From the NCBI RefSeq assembly GCF_023716665.1, contig NZ_CP071859.1, forward strand, positions 248,001 through 312,000: a stretch of 64,000 nucleotides of DNA, given 5' to 3'. Below the pieces are notes generated by a model. It had not been told where the DNA came from, did not search any database, and saw nothing but the letters and a program-made list of their open reading frames with translations. Origin of the DNA: Vibrio sp. SCSIO 43135. GTDB lineage: Bacteria > Pseudomonadota > Gammaproteobacteria > Enterobacterales > Vibrionaceae. The stretch's first letter is position 1. Each line of letters starts with the position of its first letter. The translations under genes were made by a program, and so were the position numbers. Below, piece after piece: positions 9,405 through 18,980 of the stretch.

Positions 9405-10091
9405 ATGTCGTTAGAAACAATCAAACTTATCGCGTTTGACTTAGATGGTACTTTGCTAGATAGCGTGCCGGATTTGGCTGTTGCGGCAGACCAAGCCGTT
9501 CAAGAATTGGGCTTCCCATCGGTAACGGAAGAACAAGTGCGAGATTATGTTGGTAATGGTGCTGATATCTTAATTGGTCGAGCGCTGAGCCAGAGCTTAA
9601 CTGTGTCACCTGATCTGAGTGATGAACTCAGAGCAAAAGCGCGTGTTTTGTTCGATGACTTTTATCAGCAAGGTGGGCACAAGCTAAGCCATCTTTACCC
9701 ATCGGTAAAGGAGACACTTTCAGAGCTACACAAAGCAGGCTTCATTATGGCGCTAGTAACCAACAAGCCATCTAAGTTTGTACCAGAAGTGTTGGAGCAG
9801 CACGGTATTGCGCAATACTTCGTAGACGTGATTGGTGGCGATACGTTCCCTGAGAAGAAGCCAAATCCAATGGCGCTTGAGTGGTTGCTTGAAAAGCACC
9901 AAATCGAAGCGAGTCAAATGCTAATGGTTGGTGACTCCAAGAACGACATTCTTGCCGCAAAAAATGCAGGCTGCCATTCGTTTGGTTTAACCTATGGTTA
10001 TAACCATGGTGAGCCAATTTCTGTGTCTCAGCCAGATTATGTCGCAGATACCATCGCAGATTTAGCAGAAGTCTTAGCTGTTTCAGCTTAA
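9405..10091 (+). CDS. gph: Phosphoglycolate phosphatase (HAD family)
   Basis: Removes phosphate from 2-phosphoglycolate, a product of repair of oxidised DNA ends. The product is 228 residues with the HAD motifs in order: motif I AFDLDGTLLDS near the N-terminus, motif II in LVTNKPSKF, the Lys of motif III in EKKPNP, and motif IV in MVGDSKNDI. The four-helix cap between motifs I and II is of the Gph type. The position between rpe and trpS supports gph over other HAD phosphatases. Confidence 0.95.
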   Translation: MSLETIKLIAFDLDGTLLDSVPDLAVAADQAVQELGFPSVTEEQVRDYVGNGADILIGRALSQSLTVSPDLSDELRAKARVLFDDFYQQGGHKLSHLYPSVKETLSELHKAGFIMALVTNKPSKFVPEVLEQHGIAQYFVDVIGGDTFPEKKPNPMALEWLLEKHQIEASQMLMVGDSKNDILAAKNAGCHSFGLTYGYNHGEPISVSQPDYVADTIADLAEVLAVSA

Positions 10092-10137
10092 TAGCGATAA
10101 AAGATCTTTCAAAATACTCGTTAATGAGTACACTGAG

Positions 10138-10186
10138 TAAACCGTGTGATGAGGTAGTGACTACCTGCGTTTACACGGTTTTTTCA
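10138..10186 (+). terminator. Terminator between gph and trpS
   Basis: AAACCGTGT (10139-10147) pairs with ACACGGTTT (10173-10181), with an inner stem AGGTAG-TGA-CTACCT, followed by a T-run ending in TTTTTTC. It is a strong intrinsic terminator. It implies that trpS has its own promoter in the remaining 36 bases or relies on read-through. Confidence 0.85.
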
Positions 10187-10221
10187 TTTATTCGTAATAA
10201 GAAGTCAAAGGAATCATTCCC

Positions 10222-11259
10222 ATGAGCAAACCCATCGTATTGAGTGGTGTTCAACCATCAGGTGAACTAAGTATCGGTAACTACTTGGGTGCTCTACGTC
10301 AATGGCAACAGATGCAAGATGACTACGATTGCCAATACTGTGTGGTAGACCTTCACGCGATTACGGTTCGTCAAGATCCGAAAGCACTGCATGAAGCGAC
10401 TCTAGACGCACTCGCAATCTGTCTTGCTGTTGGTGTTGATCCGCAAAAGAGCACGTTATTTGTTCAGTCACATGTACCAGAGCATGCTCAACTTGGTTGG
10501 CTTCTTAACTGTTACACTCAAATGGGCGAGTTGGGTCGTATGACTCAGTTTAAAGATAAGTCTGCGCGTTACTCGAAAGACTCATCTAGCCAGTTTGGTG
10601 ATGTTAATGTTGGTCTATTTGATTACCCAGTACTGATGGCTGCAGACATCCTGTTATACGGTGCGCATCAAGTTCCTGTAGGTAGTGACCAGAAGCAACA
10701 CCTTGAGTTAGCGCGTGATATCGCTAATCGCTTCAACAACATCTACTCGCCAGAGCAACCAATCTTCCAAGTGCCAGAACCGTACATTCCTACTGTGAAT
10801 GCTCGTGTTATGAGCCTGCAAGATGCAACGAAGAAGATGTCTAAGTCTGATGATAACCGTAAGAACGTTATTACTCTGCTTGAAGAGCCAAAGTCAATCA
10901 TCAAGAAGATTAACAAAGCTCAGACAGATGCTGAGACACCGCCGCGTATTGCACACGATTGGGACAATAAAGCAGGTATTTCTAACTTGATGGGTTTGTA
11001 CTCAGCAGCAACGGGCATGAGCTTTGAAGAGATTGAAGCGAAGTACCAAGGCGTTGAAATGTACGGCCCATTTAAGAAAGATGTTGGTGAAGCACTAGTT
11101 GCGATGCTTGAGCCGATTCAATCTGAATACCACCGTATCCGTGCCGATCGCGCATACATGGATCAAGTGATGAAGCAGGGTGCTGAAAAAGCCTCAGCTC
11201 GCGCAGCAGAGACGCTGAAGAAAGCATACGAAGCTGTAGGTTTTGTGGCTCGCCCATAA
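10222..11259 (+). CDS. trpS: Tryptophanyl-tRNA synthetase
   Basis: A class Ic synthetase that charges tRNA-Trp. The product is 345 residues. The N-terminal ATP site is [18 protein letters not shown], where SIGN stands for the HIGH motif, and the KMSKS loop is at residues 205-209. Length and motifs match bacterial TrpRS of the housekeeping type rather than the antibiotic-resistant second copy. It ends the dam-rpe-gph-trpS block and is followed by a strong terminator. The accessory acyltransferase gene is inserted just beyond it. Confidence 0.97.
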   Translation: MSKPIVLSGVQPSGELSIGNYLGALRQWQQMQDDYDCQYCVVDLHAITVRQDPKALHEATLDALAICLAVGVDPQKSTLFVQSHVPEHAQLGWLLNCYTQMGELGRMTQFKDKSARYSKDSSSQFGDVNVGLFDYPVLMAADILLYGAHQVPVGSDQKQHLELARDIANRFNNIYSPEQPIFQVPEPYIPTVNARVMSLQDATKKMSKSDDNRKNVITLLEEPKSIIKKINKAQTDAETPPRIAHDWDNKAGISNLMGLYSAATGMSFEEIEAKYQGVEMYGPFKKDVGEALVAMLEPIQSEYHRIRADRAYMDQVMKQGAEKASARAAETLKKAYEAVGFVARP

Positions 11260-11276
11260 GACAAATCAATAGCGCG

Positions 11277-11308
11277 AAAAGCCGTCACATCTGTGGCGGC
11301 TTTTTTGT
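11277..11308 (+). terminator. Terminator after trpS
   Basis: AAAAGCCGTCACA pairs imperfectly with TGTGGCGGCTTTTTT around a short loop, and is followed by TTTTTTG. It is a typical intrinsic terminator and marks the end of the conserved block before the reverse-strand insertion. Confidence 0.88.
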
Positions 11309-11422
11309 TTGGGAATTGGGAAGGGTTAGTATATTTAGGTACGATTCATTAAAAACACTATGTGTTATTTATACCATAAATACTTCAGCTTAGTCTTATT
11401 GCCAGAGTAGAATGCCAGCTAC

Positions 11423-13396
11423 TTAATTGGAGGTATTTATCAACTCTACTAACTTAGACGCCCCAAGAACTGAAGGGTGATTATCATCAAAGTAAAGAGG
11501 AACTCCATCTTTCACTGCATAACAGTTTTCCTTATCACAAAAAGCGTCTTCTGGCTTAATAAAGTGGACATTCTCTGGAAACTTTGCGTTATTAAAGTGA
11601 TTAATAATATGCTTGTTTCTATTTTTGTACCAGTTTAGGTTAGTGCCGATTACATCATTTAAGTCGCCCCCGTTGCGAAGCTTATCTCCCACCAATTGAG
11701 TTATAGATCTGGGTAATTCAGGGATAGGGTAAAAAATGTAAACATTATCCTTTTTCGATGCAAGCAAAAGAATTAGCTCGTCTAATTTATTTATAATTAT
11801 GCTGCTGTCGATAGAAACATCGTTCATGATATCTTTAGGGTAATGTGTTGCATCCCCCCCAAAAATACTAGTAGTGAAACGATGGTTAAAGACAATATTC
11901 TGTAATCTATCGTTATTCATTATGTACTCTATCGTTTCATTATACCACTTGGAGCATTTGCTGAAATCATCGGGCTCTTTATATGATGGCCTACATCCAG
12001 AAAAACTGAAGTGCTTTAACCCAACCTTACGCGGCCTTAATTTTTCGGCTAACGCATATGCAATTTCAACTGTGTGACTATCTCCGAAAGTAGCCCAAGA
12101 CACATTTTCCTCAAAATATTCGCACGATTTCGAAGGGGATCGATACTCCCCTATATGACATTTCTTTCTGAGTGGGCTTGGTGTCGAGTTGCTAACTAAG
12201 TCTTGGTACTCATGAGGAGTTCTTTGAATAAATCCGTCATTGCTGGAAATAATTACGCTTAGTAGCGCAACTGAAAAAACCAGAAGAATTGGCTTGCAAT
12301 TAAAATACTCTATCACCCTGACAAAGTCATGCTTAAGTTTAGCTCTTTCTATATACTTACTGCTTAGAAAACCTAATAAGACAGATAGTGATATTCCTAG
12401 GTAGATGAAATGTTCACTTAAAGAAAAGTAATATATTGCAACTACAAAAGGCCAGTGCCAAAGATAAATAGAATAGGACCACTTTCCTAAATGTCTAAAT
12501 ATAATATTTCCAGTTAGTAAACTATCATTTCTCTTGGCCTGTATTAGTAAAAATACACCTAACACTGGAATTATAGATAAATGACCTGGCCATAAATCAT
12601 CTTTCGAAATAAACATAAAGGACGATATAATTAATGATAAACCACTCCACTCAAGCGCCTTCTTACCATTCTCTGAAGTATTTAATGGATAAAGGTATGC
12701 AACCCCTCCAATCATCATCTCCCACGCTCTAGTAGATAGTAAATAGTATGAAGCGTCAGGCCACGTGTGAGTAGAAAATACACAGAATGCATATCCTATC
12801 ACTGCTCCTACTAGGATGGACGACTTTATTGCCTTTAAAGACATAAACCTCTTCATGGCAACAAGGATAAGAGGATAAATTATATAAAATTGCCATTCAG
12901 CAGATAATGACCATGTGTGTAAAAGCCACTTCTCGTGTGAAGCTGTATCAAAGTAGCCTGACTCTTTCCAGTATGTGATATTGGAGAAGAAACCTATGCT
13001 ACTACCTGTATGCTTTCCTAATGCTTTGTAATCTAATGGAGTAAGATAAAACCAACCAAACAAGAGCAAAACTAAACAAAGAGTCGCCAATGCAGGTATG
13101 ATCCGGTTTGCTCGCGCAATATAAAACTTCGAGAGAGAAAAATTGTCTTTCTCTAGCCCCCGAAATATTATTCCAGTCATTAAAAAACCAGAAATTACAA
13201 AAAACACGTCTACCCCTGCAAATCCACCGGGCATCCAGTCTGGATTAAAGTGAAATAACACTACTGCTATAACTGCTATAGCTCTCAATCCATTTATATC
13301 TTGTCTAAATTGCACAAGGTTGTACCAATTGAATGAAATATCTGCGCGTATTCTATGCCAATAGGTTGTTAAGGCAAAGGTGTCGATATTAAACAA
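11423..13396 (-). CDS. Membrane O-acyltransferase with C-terminal SGNH domain (OafA-like)
   Basis: From the TTG at 13396 the product is 657 residues. Residues about 30-385 form an acyltransferase-3 domain with about ten membrane segments; the family Arg (near 97) and the HTWSLSAEWQFY block (160-171) are present. The C-terminal extracytoplasmic part is an SGNH hydrolase-like domain with GDSH at 438-441 and the DxxH pair DDNH at 637-640. Such fusions usually O-acetylate lipopolysaccharide, capsule or other surface sugars; the substrate here is unknown. Family members commonly start just before FRxDINGLRA, so the GTG at 13315 is an alternative start, which would remove 27 residues. The gene is clearly more AT-rich than its neighbours and runs against them, suggesting acquisition. 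Confidence 0.88.
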   Translation of the reverse strand: MFNIDTFALTTYWHRIRADISFNWYNLVQFRQDINGLRAIAVIAVVLFHFNPDWMPGGFAGVDVFFVISGFLMTGIIFRGLEKDNFSLSKFYIARANRIIPALATLCLVLLLFGWFYLTPLDYKALGKHTGSSIGFFSNITYWKESGYFDTASHEKWLLHTWSLSAEWQFYIIYPLILVAMKRFMSLKAIKSSILVGAVIGYAFCVFSTHTWPDASYYLLSTRAWEMMIGGVAYLYPLNTSENGKKALEWSGLSLIISSFMFISKDDLWPGHLSIIPVLGVFLLIQAKRNDSLLTGNIIFRHLGKWSYSIYLWHWPFVVAIYYFSLSEHFIYLGISLSVLLGFLSSKYIERAKLKHDFVRVIEYFNCKPILLVFSVALLSVIISSNDGFIQRTPHEYQDLVSNSTPSPLRKKCHIGEYRSPSKSCEYFEENVSWATFGDSHTVEIAYALAEKLRPRKVGLKHFSFSGCRPSYKEPDDFSKCSKWYNETIEYIMNNDRLQNIVFNHRFTTSIFGGDATHYPKDIMNDVSIDSSIIINKLDELILLLASKKDNVYIFYPIPELPRSITQLVGDKLRNGGDLNDVIGTNLNWYKNRNKHIINHFNNAKFPENVHFIKPEDAFCDKENCYAVKDGVPLYFDDNHPSVLGASKLVELINTSN

Positions 13397-13808
13397 TGAA
13401 TTGGTATGTAAGGTAACGTTTTGGTCTTATATCTATCGCTAATCCCTGCACTCGAAGCTGCGCTGATTTCACTAGGCCTGAGCTATCCATAGTCGCCAAA
13501 TCTGTCCGAATTTTTGTGGTATCAACTGACTAAATCGAAAGTTTATGTTGGCATATCCTGTGTCACCTTATTGTTTATTAACCAACTTTTCCTACTATTT
13601 ACTGGGATTGTTGAAAATATGCGGTGGGTTCAGCTATTCGTGATATTAATGCGATTTCGATCTCGATACTGACTGTGAATGTTTTTCTATTGCAACTAAA
13701 AGTCCAACATTGTTCGTGCAAAATTCATTTATAAATTCAACTAACGTGATATGGAACACTTTCTTTGATGTCGACTGAACATTGAAGAAGGATTTTTAGA
13801 GGTGGACA
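13397..13808. other. Intergenic stretch between acyltransferase gene and xds
   Basis: A 412-base AT-rich gap with no convincing gene. It should hold the promoters of the two divergent genes; GAGGTGG at 13799-13805 is the ribosome site of xds. One forward frame (13412-13672) is open except for a TAG at 13490. It encodes a hydrophobic segment (VGISCVTLLFINQLFLLF), which could be a decayed membrane-protein fragment or chance. No direct repeats or insertion-sequence ends were recognised at the edges. Confidence 0.5.
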
Positions 13809-16421
13809 ATGGAAACCAAACATACCCCTAGCTTGCTTGCTCTCGCGATTGGCGCAACGCTGTCAGTACCTGCTACTGCTGATGTCGTACTTTCTCAATA
13901 TGTGGAAGGTAGCAGTTACAACAAAGCCATCGAGATTGCCAATACTGGTGATTCAGCCGTAAGTCTCGACGACTTTGTGTTGGCAAAATCCAGCAATGGC
14001 GGTGGATCGTGGGACACAACTTTACCGCTAACTGGTCGAGTGATTGCCGCAAATGATGTACTGGTGCTTTCTCATTCCAGTGCGAACAGTGATATTCAAG
14101 CGGTGACAGATGAAAATAACTCGTCGGTCGTTAACTTCAATGGTGATGACCCTGTCGCACTGCTGAATTCGGATGGTAGTGTTCATGACATGCTAGGTGA
14201 GATGGGAGATGTTGATTGGGGTAAAGACGCCACGTTAGTTCGCAGTGATTTTACGCCATCAGCGACATATCAAGCATCACAGTGGGCGGTATTGGCGAAA
14301 GATAATATCGAAGGGCTTGGTTCACTTGAAGCGGGTGAGTTACCTGAAGCATTTGCTTGTACTCAGGACGGCTCAGAGCCAGTATTCACTTCTATCCAAG
14401 ATATTCAAGGTGAAGGGGATACGTCACCTTTCATCGACGGCTACCCATATATCACCGATGAAGAGTACTTTGTCAAAGGTGTTGTAAGTGCCGTGACAAC
14501 AGGTATTACAAAAGGCTTTTACCTACAAGCGCTAGAAGACGACTATAACGACAACACCTCAGAAGGCTTATTTGTTTATACTAATTTGTCCCAGTCCGAT
14601 CTCCAGCCTGGCGATGTCGTGTGTGTTAAGGGTAAGGTACAAGAGTTTTACAACCTTACTCAGTTGAAGGCGGAGAATAACAATTGGGTGAAGCAGGGTG
14701 AACAAGCTGCGCCTCAAGCGACTGAAATAAACATTCTAGAGAGCGACGAGGACTTCGAGCAAACGTTAGAGCGCTATGAAGGCATGCTGGTTAAGACCAC
14801 CGAAGCTTTGGACATGCGTGTTACTCGTACATTTGGCTACGACTACGCAGGTCGCCGCAATAATATGGTATTGGCGCAAGGCCGAATCAACATGCAACCT
14901 AACCAAATGTTTGCTGCAGGTTCGGATGAAGCATTGCAACAGTCAGAAGAGAATGCGCAGCGTCGCGTATTTGTCGAATCGGATCAAAAAGCCGCTGATG
15001 GCCAAGTTCCATTTTACCCTGAGTTTGGCCGCACTGATGTGGACCAGGATGGTTCAACGGAAGATTACATTCGTATCGATGATACCGTTGTTGGCCTAGA
15101 AGGTGTGTTGAGTTACAGCTATAACGAGTATCGCTTAATCGCGACGAACCTTCTTACTCAAGACAACTTTGTTCGCAACGATCCTCGTACTGATAGCCCG
15201 GATATGGAAGAGGGGGATCTACGCATCGCAACCTTCAATGTCCTTAACTACTTCAACTCGCCGTTTGGTGGTGATGCTAACCAGCACGGTGATAATCGAG
15301 GCGCAGACAGTTACGAAGAGTTTGAAGTCCAGCAAGAGAAGATCCTGAATGCGATCATTCGTCTTGATGCTGATATTGTTGGTTTGATGGAAATTGAAAA
15401 CAACGGCTTTGGTGAAGGTGCGGCGATTCGCCAGCTGGTTGAACAGCTCAACTTACGTATCCCTAAGAAGAAAGATCGCTATGAATTTGTTGCGGTAGAC
15501 TCAAATGGTGATGGCGTTACTGATGAAAATGATTCTGTCGGCACTGATGCGATTACAACTGGGGTTATCTATCGTAAGAAAGTCGTAAAACTGAAAGATA
15601 CTCTAGTTATACCAATGCCAAGCCAGCAAGCACCAGAAGTGCTGGATGATTCGGGTAAAGTGATTGAAGACGGTAAAAACTATCAGCGTGATACGCTAGC
15701 TCCGACTTTCAAAGTGAAAGCGATGAAGGGAATGAAAGGCGAAGACGATAGAATCACAGTTGCTGTTAACCACTTTAAGTCGAAAGGCTCGAAATGTTGG
15801 GAAGACGCAGCACCGGTCGAAGACGGTGGACAAGGTGGTGTTGATGCTGATAAACAAGGTTCGTGTGAGCACTTCCGCGTCGCTGCAGCGGTAGCATTGG
15901 GTGATGCGCTCAAAGAGGTTAAAGGGCACAAAGTCATTCTAGGAGACATGAACTCTTACGGGATGGAAGATCCAATGTTGGTTCTGACTGACTACAGCGC
16001 AGATCTATACGGAAAAGAAATCAAAGCCGCACGTAATACATACATCGATGGTGAAGTACAGTTTGGTGACCAAGGTGGTGTGATTACCGAAAGTTACGGT
16101 TACATCAATGCCGTAGCAATGAAGCACCCAACCAGTTGGAGTTATTCATACAATGATGAAGTTGGGGCACTGGATCACTTGCTGATCAGCAAAAGCTTAA
16201 AACACAAAGTAGTGGATGCGACGGATTGGCATATCAATGGTGGTGAGTCGACACTGTTTGACTATAACGATGAGTACAAAGGCGACCTACCTAAGTACCA
16301 AGACCACTACCGCTCTTCGGACCATGACCCTGCGGTATTGGAACTGAATATGGCGGGTTCCTTTAGTTTTGGTGCTGTGATGTCTTTGTTTGGCTTAGCG
16401 TTATGGCGTCGCAGACAATAA
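13809..16421 (+). CDS. xds: Extracellular nuclease Xds/ExeM-like, with GlyGly-CTERM tail
   Basis: A secreted DNase of 870 residues. A signal peptide (residues 1-24, ending PATADVV) precedes a lamin-tail-like domain (about 25-150), an OB-fold-like domain (about 200-310), and an endonuclease/exonuclease/phosphatase domain beginning near residue 470 (LRIATFNVLNYF). Its catalytic motifs are MEIEN (near 525), GDMNSY (near 712) and SDHDP (near 836). The last 23 residues (848-870) are a Ser/Gly-containing motif, a hydrophobic helix and an RRR end, which is the GlyGly-CTERM sorting signal processed by rhombosortase and linked to type II secretion. Homologues degrade extracellular DNA in biofilms and for phosphate supply. 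It is a single-gene unit with its own terminator. Confidence 0.93.
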   Translation: METKHTPSLLALAIGATLSVPATADVVLSQYVEGSSYNKAIEIANTGDSAVSLDDFVLAKSSNGGGSWDTTLPLTGRVIAANDVLVLSHSSANSDIQAVTDENNSSVVNFNGDDPVALLNSDGSVHDMLGEMGDVDWGKDATLVRSDFTPSATYQASQWAVLAKDNIEGLGSLEAGELPEAFACTQDGSEPVFTSIQDIQGEGDTSPFIDGYPYITDEEYFVKGVVSAVTTGITKGFYLQALEDDYNDNTSEGLFVYTNLSQSDLQPGDVVCVKGKVQEFYNLTQLKAENNNWVKQGEQAAPQATEINILESDEDFEQTLERYEGMLVKTTEALDMRVTRTFGYDYAGRRNNMVLAQGRINMQPNQMFAAGSDEALQQSEENAQRRVFVESDQKAADGQVPFYPEFGRTDVDQDGSTEDYIRIDDTVVGLEGVLSYSYNEYRLIATNLLTQDNFVRNDPRTDSPDMEEGDLRIATFNVLNYFNSPFGGDANQHGDNRGADSYEEFEVQQEKILNAIIRLDADIVGLMEIENNGFGEGAAIRQLVEQLNLRIPKKKDRYEFVAVDSNGDGVTDENDSVGTDAITTGVIYRKKVVKLKDTLVIPMPSQQAPEVLDDSGKVIEDGKNYQRDTLAPTFKVKAMKGMKGEDDRITVAVNHFKSKGSKCWEDAAPVEDGGQGGVDADKQGSCEHFRVAAAVALGDALKEVKGHKVILGDMNSYGMEDPMLVLTDYSADLYGKEIKAARNTYIDGEVQFGDQGGVITESYGYINAVAMKHPTSWSYSYNDEVGALDHLLISKSLKHKVVDATDWHINGGESTLFDYNDEYKGDLPKYQDHYRSSDHDPAVLELNMAGSFSFGAVMSLFGLALWRRRQ

Positions 16422-16445
16422 GTCACATTAAGCTGTAAACCCTAT

Positions 16446-16472
16446 AGGCCAGCTGATGCTGGCCTTATTTTT
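16446..16472 (+). terminator. Terminator after xds
   Basis: AGGCCAGC (16446-16453), loop TGAT, GCTGGCCT (16458-16465), then TATTTTTAC. The 8-base stem is perfect and a T-rich tail follows. Confidence 0.85.
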
Positions 16473-16565
16473 ACTATTTGCAGACTTAACACTTGCCTTT
16501 CCGCCTTGGTATTGCACAATACCGCCCTTAAAATGTTTTCACTTTAGAGCCGTACCTTAAAGTTC

Positions 16566-17144
16566 ATGCTACTTATCATCGATAATTACGATTCGTTTAC
16601 TTACAACCTGTACCAATACTTCTGTGAGTTAGGTGCTGAGGTGAAAGTGGTTCGTAATGATGAAATTGATATAGCCGGAATTGAAGCATTGAATCCAACC
16701 CATCTAGTGATTTCTCCGGGTCCTTGTACTCCGAATGAAGCTGGTATCTCACTGAGTGCCATTGAACATTTTGCGGGTAAATTACCTATCCTAGGTGTGT
16801 GCTTAGGCCATCAAGCTATTGCACAGGTCTTTGGTGGAGAAGTAGTTCGTGCTCGCCAAGTGATGCACGGTAAAACCTCCCCAATTCGACATAACAGCCG
16901 AAGTGTATTTACTGGTCTGAATAATCCGTTGACTGTTACGCGTTACCACTCCCTAGTTGTGGAAGCAGATAGCTTACCGGAGTGCTTTGAATTGACCGCT
17001 TGGACGGAGTTTGAAGATGGTAGCATGGATGAAATCATGGGCTATCAGCATAAATCATTACCACTGGATGCCGTCCAGTTTCATCCTGAATCAATCAAGA
17101 CTGAGCAGGGTCACCAGCTCCTCGCGAACTTTCTTCGTCGATAA
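16566..17144 (+). CDS. pabA: Aminodeoxychorismate synthase glutaminase subunit (PabA/TrpG type)
   Basis: A class I glutamine amidotransferase of 192 residues that supplies ammonia to PabB (not in this window) to make 4-amino-4-deoxychorismate for folate. The N-terminus [15 protein letters not shown] and the nucleophile Cys79 in GVCLGHQA are typical, and the His-Glu pair is in the FHPES motif near residue 174. Sequence alone does not separate PabA from TrpG. The isolated position next to argD, away from trp genes, is the usual pabA context. Confidence 0.9.
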   Translation: MLLIIDNYDSFTYNLYQYFCELGAEVKVVRNDEIDIAGIEALNPTHLVISPGPCTPNEAGISLSAIEHFAGKLPILGVCLGHQAIAQVFGGEVVRARQVMHGKTSPIRHNSRSVFTGLNNPLTVTRYHSLVVEADSLPECFELTAWTEFEDGSMDEIMGYQHKSLPLDAVQFHPESIKTEQGHQLLANFLRR

Positions 17145-17512
17145 ATCCTGCTTAGGATCACCTTTCTTAACATTTCTTTCATGAATTTACACTCGGGTAG
17201 TCTGTGCAAAACTATTCGCAATACGATTCGCTTTCCCTGTTAAAGCCTTTACTGGCTTATGATTAACCTCAGCTTATGCTAGCTATAAGAATAAATTGCT
17301 TCATAAAAGTGGTTGCTTGATGCATAAATAGTCATGTGAAATGACTATTGGAATGCCACTGAGGCTGCAAAAAGAATTATTCACTATTGAAATAGTTAAT
17401 TAAATGTAAATACAATGCTGCAGCAGTAAAAATGCAAAATATTATATGCCTTCAGAATATTGATGGTTAATACGCTTATCTGCTCGCATGCGGTATCAAG
17501 AGGGAATGTGCA
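17145..17512. promoter_or_regulatory. Upstream region of argD with palindrome and possible ArgR boxes
   Basis: A 368-base gap without a gene. A perfect 9-base inverted repeat AATAGTCAT-GTGAA-ATGACTATT spans 17327-17349. Overlapping it, TGCATAAATAGTCA (17321-17334) fits the ArgR box pattern of TG-AT and A-TCA around an AT core. Weaker candidates are around 17404-17416 and 17433-17449. The AT-rich stretch 17380-17460 probably contains the argD promoter. Arginine control is inferred from the gene it serves. Confidence 0.45.
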
Positions 17513-18745
17513 ATGACAGTGGAAAACTCAGGTTGTGAAAATCAACAGGTAGAGCGCGGTTTATTCAATGAGGTAATGGTTCCTTGTTATAACCCAATGG
17601 AAATGATCCCAGTGAAAGGCGAAGGTGCCAAAGTATGGGATCAACAAGGTAACGAATACATCGACTTTGCTGGTGGTATTGCAGTGAGCTGTTTAGGTCA
17701 CTGTCACCCAGCAATGGTAAACGCATTAACAGAGCAAGGTAGCAAGCTTTGGCATCTGAGTAATGTAATGACCAATGAACCAGCACTTCGTTTAGCAAAA
17801 AAACTAACAGAAGTTAGCTTTGCCGAAAAAGTCTTCTTTGCAAACTCGGGCGCAGAGGCGAATGAAGCCGCATTGAAATTGGCTCGTCGCTGGGCAGCGG
17901 ATGTTCATGGTGCAGAGAAGTCAGAAATTATCGCGTTTAAGCAAGGTTTCCACGGTCGTACTTTCTTCACTGTTACAGTTGGTGGTCAGGAAGCGTATTC
18001 AGATGGTTTTGGTCCTAAGCCGGGTGATGTCACTCACTTGCCATACAACGACGTTGAAGCATTGAAAGCACATATCTCAGATCGCACCTGTGCAATCATG
18101 ATGGAACCACTTCAGGGAGAAGGCGGCATTATTTCCCCGACTGACGAGTTTGTGCAAACAGTTCGTGAGTTGTGTGATAAGCACAATGCTCTACTTATCT
18201 TTGACGAAGTGCAAACGGGTAATGGCCGTACGGGTAATTTCTACGCATATCAAGGTCTAGGGGTTACACCAGACATCCTAAGCACTGCTAAATCACTCGG
18301 TGGTGGTTTCCCAATTGGCGCGATGCTAACGACGACTGAGCTTGCTCAGCATCTAAAAGTCGGTACTCATGGTTCTACATATGGCGGTAACCCGCTGGCA
18401 TGTGCAGTAGCAGAAGCTGTAGTCGATGTCGTGAGCCAGCCAGAAACGCTGGAAGGCGTAAAAGAGCGTGAAACGCTATTCCGCGATGGATTGGCTAAGC
18501 TTAATGATAAATACCAAATCTTTAGTGAAGTGCGTGGTAAAGGTTTATTACTTGGTGCTGCACTTAACGAGCAGTGGCAAGGTCGTGCTCGCGATGTGCT
18601 TGTAGCAGCAGGTCAGCAAGGTCTGATGGTACTGGTTGCAGGTGCAAACGTGGTTCGTTTCACACCATCGCTGGTTATCACTAAAGAAGAAATTGAACAA
18701 GGATTGGCTAAGCTAGATAAGGCTCTAGCAACGCTAACACAATAA
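17513..18745 (+). CDS. argD: Acetylornithine/succinylornithine aminotransferase
   Basis: A class III PLP aminotransferase of 410 residues. The PLP lysine is Lys260 in [25 protein letters not shown] carries the cofactor-binding Asp, and the [14 protein letters not shown] loop binds phosphate. The same enzyme type serves both arginine synthesis (ArgD) and the succinyl-arginine catabolic pathway (AstC), and sequence cannot separate the roles. Being followed by astA and astD suggests the catabolic role; vibrios often use one enzyme for both. The start at 17513 is weakly supported by GAGGGAATG upstream. A repeat-like element separates it from astA. Confidence 0.9.
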   Translation: MTVENSGCENQQVERGLFNEVMVPCYNPMEMIPVKGEGAKVWDQQGNEYIDFAGGIAVSCLGHCHPAMVNALTEQGSKLWHLSNVMTNEPALRLAKKLTEVSFAEKVFFANSGAEANEAALKLARRWAADVHGAEKSEIIAFKQGFHGRTFFTVTVGGQEAYSDGFGPKPGDVTHLPYNDVEALKAHISDRTCAIMMEPLQGEGGIISPTDEFVQTVRELCDKHNALLIFDEVQTGNGRTGNFYAYQGLGVTPDILSTAKSLGGGFPIGAMLTTTELAQHLKVGTHGSTYGGNPLACAVAEAVVDVVSQPETLEGVKERETLFRDGLAKLNDKYQIFSEVRGKGLLLGAALNEQWQGRARDVLVAAGQQGLMVLVAGANVVRFTPSLVITKEEIEQGLAKLDKALATLTQ

Positions 18746-18758
18746 TTAAAAACATCTT

Positions 18759-18788
18759 ATAAGGTCAGGCAATCGGGCTTGACCTTAT
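18759..18788 (+). other. Hairpin just after argD
   Basis: ATAAGGTCA (18759-18767) and TGACCTTAT (18780-18788) are exact inverted repeats with a 12-base loop. No T-run follows, so it may be an RNA-stabilising stem or partial attenuator rather than a full terminator. Confidence 0.5.
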
Positions 18789-18961
18789 ACCAATATCACT
18801 AGCCATATGTTCACGGCTTTCGTGTGTAAAATAATGCGTTACGCATTTAGCACTGAGTATACGCGAGCTAGCAAGTCTAACTTCACCATACTTTTCAATA
18901 TGGCTTTTGTACTGCTGAACTCCTTAAGGTGAGGGGCTCAGTTGTCGGTGATTTGGTATTA
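18785..18961. repeat. Palindrome-rich repeat-like element between argD and astA
   Basis: The segment is bounded by imperfect terminal inverted repeats: TTATACCAATATCAC (18785-18799) and GTGATTTGGTATTA (18948-18961), which differ by one indel over about 13 bases. Inside are further pairs, AGCCATAT (18801-18808) with ATATGGCT (18898-18905) and the local palindrome AATGCGT-T-ACGCATT. About 177 bases with this layout resembles a miniature mobile or ERIC-like intergenic repeat. Only one copy was noticed in the window. Confidence 0.45.
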
Positions 18962-18980
18962 GCATCAGGAGGGAGTATCG

